From Burkholderia sp. Bp8992 (GTDB taxonomy: Bacteria; Pseudomonadota; Gammaproteobacteria; Burkholderiales; Burkholderiaceae), in assembly GCF_003853705.1 (NCBI RefSeq), contig NZ_QTQI01000002.1, positions 310,001-374,000 of the forward strand: a stretch of 64,000 nucleotides of DNA, given 5' to 3'. This document shows positions 60,037 to 64,000 of this stretch, piece by piece. Below the pieces are notes generated by a model. It was not told the origin of the DNA and ran no database searches. It saw only the letters and a program-made list of their open reading frames with translations. A program made the position numbers and the translations under genes. Each line of letters begins with the position of its first letter. The first letter of the stretch is position 1.

Positions 60037-61096
60037 GCTCATCGTCGACGACCTGCATCTCAGCTACGGCGCCAATCCGATCCTCAAGGGCGTGTCGTTC
60101 GAACTGAAGGCCGGCGAAGTCGTGTGCCTGCTCGGCGCGTCGGGCAGCGGCAAGACCACACTGCTGCGCGCGGTGGCCGGCCTCGAACAGCCGTCCGACG
60201 GCCGCATCCAGCTCGACGACCGCGTGTTCTTCGACGGCGCTCGGCGCGTCGACCTGCCCGTCGAGCAGCGCTCGCTCGGCCTCGTGTTCCAGTCGTACGC
60301 GCTGTGGCCGCACCGCACCGTCGCCGACAACGTCGGCTACGGGCTGAAGCTGCGCCGCGTCGCGCCGGCCGAACAGAAGCGCCGCGTGCAAACCGCGCTC
60401 GACCAGCTCGGCCTCGGCCATCTCGCGGAACGCTTTCCGCATCAGCTGTCGGGCGGCCAGCAGCAGCGCGTCGCCATTGCACGCGCGCTCGTCTACAACC
60501 CGCCGGTGATCCTGCTCGACGAGCCGCTGTCGAACCTCGACGCAAAGCTGCGCGAGGAAGCGCGGGCGTGGCTGCGCGAACTGATCGTGTCGCTCGGGCT
60601 GTCGGCCCTGTGCGTGACGCACGACCAGACCGAAGCGATGGCGATGTCCGACCGCATCCTGCTGCTGCGTAACGGCCGCATCGAACAGGAAGGCACGCCG
60701 GCCGAGCTGTACGGCGCGCCGCGTTCGCTGTACACCGCCGAATTCATGGGCAGCAACAACCGGATCGACGCGCGCGTCGCCGCGATCGACGGCGAATGCG
60801 TGACGCTCGCCGGCGACGGCTGGGAGTTGCGCGCACTCGCGCGCGACACGCTCGCGCCGGGCCAGGACGCGCAGGCCGTGATCCGCCTCGAACGCGTGCA
60901 GGTCACCGACGGCCCGGGCGCGAACCGGCTGCAGGCCGACCTCGTCACGTCGATGTATCTCGGCGACCGCTGGGAATACCTGTTCCATTGCGGCGACATG
61001 CGCCTGCGCGCGTTCGGCCATGTGCCGCGCGCGGCCGGCAAGCACTGGATCGAATTCCCGACCAACGACTGCTGGGCGTTCGCGAAGGCGGGCTGA
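60029..61096 (+). CDS. ABC importer ATP-binding protein (FbpC/AfuC-like)
   Basis: The 355-residue protein has Walker A GASGSGKTT (36-44), Q-loop LVFQSYALWPHRTV, signature LSGGQQQRVAIARAL, Walker B VILLDEPLSNLD, H-loop VTHDQTEAMAMSD and a C-terminal TOBE/regulatory domain from about 240. This is the CUT/Fbp class of importer ATPases. It overlaps the permease gene by 8 bp and is followed by a strong hairpin and then a porin gene. Confidence 0.91.
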   Translation: MDKLIVDDLHLSYGANPILKGVSFELKAGEVVCLLGASGSGKTTLLRAVAGLEQPSDGRIQLDDRVFFDGARRVDLPVEQRSLGLVFQSYALWPHRTVADNVGYGLKLRRVAPAEQKRRVQTALDQLGLGHLAERFPHQLSGGQQQRVAIARALVYNPPVILLDEPLSNLDAKLREEARAWLRELIVSLGLSALCVTHDQTEAMAMSDRILLLRNGRIEQEGTPAELYGAPRSLYTAEFMGSNNRIDARVAAIDGECVTLAGDGWELRALARDTLAPGQDAQAVIRLERVQVTDGPGANRLQADLVTSMYLGDRWEYLFHCGDMRLRAFGHVPRAAGKHWIEFPTNDCWAFAKAG

Positions 61097-61161
61097 CCCG
61101 GTCGCGGCGGCCGGTGCGCCGCTGCGGATGAATTCAGGCACACCTCCCTTTGCGACTCGCA

Positions 61162-61189
61162 TCGGCGGACGCCTCATAGCGTCCGCCGA
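61162..61189 (+). terminator. Hairpin between importer ATPase and porin genes
   Basis: TCGGCGGACGC (61162-61172) and GCGTCCGCCGA (61179-61189) form a perfect 11-bp stem with a 6-nt loop. No T-run follows, so it may act as a partial terminator or an mRNA-stability element that sets porin expression apart from the ABC genes. The porin start is 65 bp further on. Confidence 0.45.
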
Positions 61190-61253
61190 CAGCGCGGCGA
61201 GTAACCGTTTTCTGTTTCAACCAGCCCACAAAAACCAAGGAGACACCGTCAAA

Positions 61254-62345
61254 ATGAAGTCACGCGCAGAACGTTCCATTCGAACAGTAGTCCTCACCGG
61301 TTCGGCCGCGGCAGCCTGTATCGCCTTGCCGGCCGCGCACGCGCAGTCGTCGGTCACGATGTACGGGATCATGGATGCCGGCATCGAGTACACGAACCAC
61401 GCGGCGCCGGAAGGCGGCAGCTCGGTCAAGCTCAAGTCGGGCAACAAGAACACGTCGCGCTGGGGCTTGCGCGGCGTCGAGGATCTCGGCGGCGGGCTGA
61501 AGGCCGTGTTCCGCCTCGAAAGCGGGATCGACCTCGCGAACGGCGCGCTCGACGACGGCCCGGACTCGATCTTCGCGCGCCGCGCGACGGTCGGCCTGAA
61601 GAGCAAATGGGGCGAACTGACGCTCGGCCGCAACTACACCGTCACCTACGACTACATGCTGCCGTTCGACCCGATGGGTTATGCGCAGAACTACTCGTGG
61701 GCCTCGTCGTCGATGGCGACGGGCGGCCGCAAGGACGGCATGTTCACGCGCTCGTCGAACGCGGTGCGCTACGACGGCGAATTCAGCGGCTTCAAGTTCG
61801 GCGCGCTGTACGGCTTCGGCAACGTGCCGGGCAGCATGAAGACCAGCTCGAAATACGACTTCGCGGTCGGCTACGAGAAAGGCCCGTTCGCGGCGGTCGT
61901 CACGTTCGACCGGCAGAACGGCGCGGCCGACAGCGTCACGCCGGTCGATACGGTCAACTATATCCAGGGCATCCATGCCGGCCTGAGCTACGACTTCGGC
62001 AACCTGAAGACGATGGCCGGCTACCGCAACTACAAGCGCACGTTCCGCACCACGGCGGCGAACCAGTTGAGCGACATGGTCTGGCTCGGCGGGTCGTATC
62101 AGTTCACGCCGGCGTTCTCGCTGATCGCGGCCGTTTATCACCAGAACATCAAGGGCGGCAGCGACGCCGATCCGACGCTGGTGTCGATGCGCGCGAACTA
62201 TGCGCTGTCGAAGCGCACGGTGCTGTATGCGGCCGGCGCGTTCGCGATCGCGAAACACGACCAGAAGGTCGGCGTGTCGCGCGATTTCGCGGGATACGGC
62301 ACGACGCAGGTCGGTGTCACGGCGGGGATTCAGCAGCGGTTCTGA
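61254..62345 (+). CDS. Gram-negative porin associated with the ABC importer
   Basis: The 363-residue protein has a signal peptide (cleavage after AHA near residue 30, then QSSVTMYGIMDAGIEYTN) and the 16-strand porin pattern with SRWGLRGVEDLGGGLKAVFRLESG. Its ending GVTAGIQQRF has the outer-membrane assembly phenylalanine. An AGGAGAC lies 13-19 bases before the ATG. Its position directly after the ABC genes suggests it supplies the outer-membrane entry route for the same solute. It is distinct in sequence from the porin at 33.6-34.8 kb. Confidence 0.9.
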   Translation: MKSRAERSIRTVVLTGSAAAACIALPAAHAQSSVTMYGIMDAGIEYTNHAAPEGGSSVKLKSGNKNTSRWGLRGVEDLGGGLKAVFRLESGIDLANGALDDGPDSIFARRATVGLKSKWGELTLGRNYTVTYDYMLPFDPMGYAQNYSWASSSMATGGRKDGMFTRSSNAVRYDGEFSGFKFGALYGFGNVPGSMKTSSKYDFAVGYEKGPFAAVVTFDRQNGAADSVTPVDTVNYIQGIHAGLSYDFGNLKTMAGYRNYKRTFRTTAANQLSDMVWLGGSYQFTPAFSLIAAVYHQNIKGGSDADPTLVSMRANYALSKRTVLYAAGAFAIAKHDQKVGVSRDFAGYGTTQVGVTAGIQQRF

Positions 62346-62486
62346 CGCGTGGGCCGGCGGGCGGCGGTAGTCGGTCGACCGCCCTTCTGCCAGGCCACGC
62401 GCGGCGGCATCGCGGCAAACCGCCGACCGCCGCCGCGCAGCGCACCCCTCGCGCCGTGCCCAGCGCGCTGCGTTTCGATGCACCGC

Positions 62487-63452
62487 TCACTCGCCGCGCA
62501 TCGTGAACACCGGGCGCACGAGGCTGTTCACATCGCCCCAGTGTTCGCCGACGTCGGACAGCGGCACCGTGCGCGTGTCGATCGCGAGACCTGCCGGCCC
62601 GGCCGCGTCGAACACGCCGCGCACCGACGCCAGCAAGCGCGGCAGCGATACGCTGCCGATCCCGCTGCCCATCAGTTCGATTGCAGTCGCCCGCAGCACG
62701 GCCCCCGGCAACGACACGTCCGCGCCGCCGATCGAGCCGATCTGCACGTATCGCAGCCGACGGCCGGCCGGTAACGCCTTCGCGGCGGCAGACAGCAGCG
62801 TCTGCGCGCTGGCGCCCCACAGATAGTCGAGCACGACGTCCACACCGTCACGGAAATGCGGTTCGAGTGCACGCGCCAGATGGACGTCGTCCTGCTGCAG
62901 CGACACGACCGCATCGGCCCCGGCGCTCGTCAACGCCTGCAGCGCAGCCGCGTTGCGGCCCGTCGCGATCACCTTCGCGGCACCGAGACGCTTCGCGATC
63001 CGCACCGCCAGCCGCCCCGACGTACCCGTCGCGCCGTTGACGAGCACCGTCTCGCCCGCGACGAGCCGCGCGCGTTCGGTCAGCGCCGCCCACGACGACA
63101 TCCCCGGAATCGCAAGCGCCGCGGCCGTGACATCGTCGAGCGTGTCCGGCAGCGGCACGCATTGCGTATCAGGCACGATCGTACGTTCGGCCATCGCGCC
63201 GAACGGCACGGGGGCGCCGAAGAAGTAGACACGCCGGCCGTCGTCGTGACGCCGCCCCACGCCGTCGACACCAACCACGAACGGATAGCGTCGGTCCGAC
63301 GAGTAATGCGTGCCGGCCGCGCGCCCCTGCGCGATCCGGCTCAGCGCGGACGCCGTCACGTCGATCAGGCTGTGGCCCGGCATCGCGTGCGGCGCATCGA
63401 ATTCCATGTGAACGGGACGCTCGCCGGCGCCCGTCACGACTGCTGCTTTCAT
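62487..63452 (-). CDS. Quinone oxidoreductase-like MDR-family dehydrogenase
   Basis: The 321-residue protein has a GroES-like N-domain (about 1-115) and a Rossmann domain with VLVNGATGTSGRLAVRIAKRLGA (about 137-159). It lacks the zinc ligands of true alcohol dehydrogenases, placing it with quinone oxidoreductases/enoyl reductases that use NADPH. The start is supported by AAGGAGTCGCC upstream of ATG 63452. A small conserved-looking gene lies 46 bp upstream on the same strand, and an AraC regulator is divergent from both, the usual arrangement for an inducible oxidoreductase. Confidence 0.86.
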   Translation of the reverse strand: MKAAVVTGAGERPVHMEFDAPHAMPGHSLIDVTASALSRIAQGRAAGTHYSSDRRYPFVVGVDGVGRRHDDGRRVYFFGAPVPFGAMAERTIVPDTQCVPLPDTLDDVTAAALAIPGMSSWAALTERARLVAGETVLVNGATGTSGRLAVRIAKRLGAAKVIATGRNAAALQALTSAGADAVVSLQQDDVHLARALEPHFRDGVDVVLDYLWGASAQTLLSAAAKALPAGRRLRYVQIGSIGGADVSLPGAVLRATAIELMGSGIGSVSLPRLLASVRGVFDAAGPAGLAIDTRTVPLSDVGEHWGDVNSLVRPVFTMRGE

Positions 63453-63498
63453 GGCGACTCCTTGATTCGGGGATCTCGATCGACGGTTCGGGCGCGCA

Positions 63499-63750
63499 TC
63501 AGCGTGCGTCTAGCCATGCGCGCAGCGCGGGATCGCGCACTTCCAGCACGTCGAACAGGCCGAGCGCACGCAGCGCCGGCAACGCGTCGATCGCATCGGC
63601 CTCCGCGCGCACCCGGTCGGCGGGTGCTGCATTCGGGTCGGTCAGCACACGCGCGTTGACCAGGAACGCGCCGACGGTCCCCTTGCGGATCGTCGTTCCG
63701 CCGGTTTCGATCTGGTCGGCATGGTCGGGGAGCATCTGGTCGGCTCGCAT
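63499..63750 (-). CDS. Small hypothetical protein, first gene of the oxidoreductase unit
   Basis: I do not recognise this 83-residue protein (MRADQMLPDHADQIETGG...). It is soluble, mildly acidic and mainly helical in its second half (PADRVRAEADAIDALPALRALGLFDVLEVRDPALRAWL). It sits between the divergent promoter and the quinone-oxidoreductase gene, with same-strand spacing of 46 bp. The codon pattern in this frame (third-position G/C) is that of a real gene. A shorter competing frame overlaps it but looks like a shadow. Confidence 0.55.
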   Translation of the reverse strand: MRADQMLPDHADQIETGGTTIRKGTVGAFLVNARVLTDPNAAPADRVRAEADAIDALPALRALGLFDVLEVRDPALRAWLDAR

Positions 63751-63845
63751 CGTGTCGTACTCCGGTTGTCATCGATGGACGCAGTGTAGGCATGCGAAAT
63801 CGGCCGATCTCCGGTATAACGGCCATTCGATACCGAAATCCGGCC

Positions 63846-64000
63846 ATGTCCGATCCGCTCCTGCCCGCCCGATTCGTCACATCCGACGACGGCCCGTTCG
63901 TGGTCGCCGCCGTGCTGTCGCAACGCGACCCGCGTGTCACGCCGGCGCATTCGCATGCGCGCGGCCAGCTCGTCGGCGCGCTGAGCGGGCTGGTGACGAT
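63846..64000 (+). CDS. AraC-family regulator, N-terminal fragment (cut by window end)
   Basis: The first 51 residues are visible. They read as an AraC-type cupin sensor domain: SDPLLPARFVTSDDGPFVVAAV, then TPAHSHARGQLVGALSGLVT. The 'HSHxRGQL' box is typical of the arabinose-binding-domain group. The gene runs off the right edge. It is divergent from the small protein/oxidoreductase unit with a 95-bp gap, so it probably controls it. The DNA-binding domain is not in view. Confidence 0.65.
   Translation, partial: MSDPLLPARFVTSDDGPFVVAAVLSQRDPRVTPAHSHARGQLVGALSGLVT

Noticed and set aside
1-64000. CRISPR arrays, tRNA, rRNA or riboswitch structures
   Set aside because: No regularly spaced repeat series and no recognisable RNA gene or aptamer sequence was found on reading; absence by eye is not proof.

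Overview
The window is dense, GC-rich (roughly two thirds G+C) proteobacterial DNA with the codon use and gene content of Burkholderia, most likely the Burkholderia cepacia complex. This is inferred from protein style (NodT-type outer-membrane factors, many LysR/AraC/MocR regulators, Gram-negative 'OmpC-like' Burkholderia porins, levansucrase plus levanase). No ribosomal, tRNA or core replication genes occur, so an accessory-rich secondary chromosome is plausible but not proven.

Layout. 1-13 kb: the tail of a chemotaxis receptor, an acyl-CoA synthetase divergent from a Crp/Fnr-type regulator, a complete RND efflux operon (permease, adaptor, outer-membrane factor) followed by its own OmpR-type two-component pair, then a LysE exporter convergent with an AraC regulator. 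12.7-17.3 kb: an SDR, an OsmE-like lipoprotein, an AI-2E family permease, and an Old Yellow Enzyme/DJ-1 pair behind two TetR-type (NemR-like) palindromes. 17.7-23.5 kb: a levan locus, made of a LacI regulator, levansucrase with a tandem LacI operator, and a GH32 levanase. A solo tnpB element of the IS200/IS605 superfamily sits between levansucrase and levanase and ends within a few bases of the levanase start codon. 23.5-28 kb: SDR + LysR with a perfect 27-bp palindrome, and a MocR regulator with AhpD-like and cupin genes. 28.2-33.5 kb: a TetR-controlled ABC exporter (adaptor, ATPase, permease, outer-membrane factor). 33.6-37.9 kb: porin, squalene/phytoene synthase, and a glycerophosphodiesterase lipoprotein.

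37.9-50 kb is a sulfur-centred region. It holds a four-domain rhodanese and a cysteine-dioxygenase-like thiol dioxygenase divergent from a LysR regulator. An SfnB-like flavin enzyme is divergent from a long operon: SsuD-like monooxygenase, class II aldolase, substrate-binding protein, ABC permease, ABC ATPase, membrane cytochrome c with an extra C-terminal domain, and a second substrate-binding protein. A MOSC protein follows. A catabolic route for a sulfonate or other organosulfur compound is the simplest reading; the cytochrome and aldolase are not part of the standard ssu set.

51-64 kb: an AT-rich orphan gene with a consensus -35 element, a TctDE/QseBC-like two-component system, an MFS exporter divergent from a MocR regulator, an AfuABC/FbpABC-like ABC importer with a fused double permease and a downstream porin, and a quinone-oxidoreductase/small-protein pair divergent from an AraC-type gene cut by the window end.

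No tRNA, rRNA or CRISPR array was recognised. The most unusual items are the TnpB with no glutamate at the usual RuvC-II position and its placement in the levan locus, the cytochrome-containing organosulfur operon, the alternating intact/degenerate rhodanese array, and several clean operator-like palindromes.
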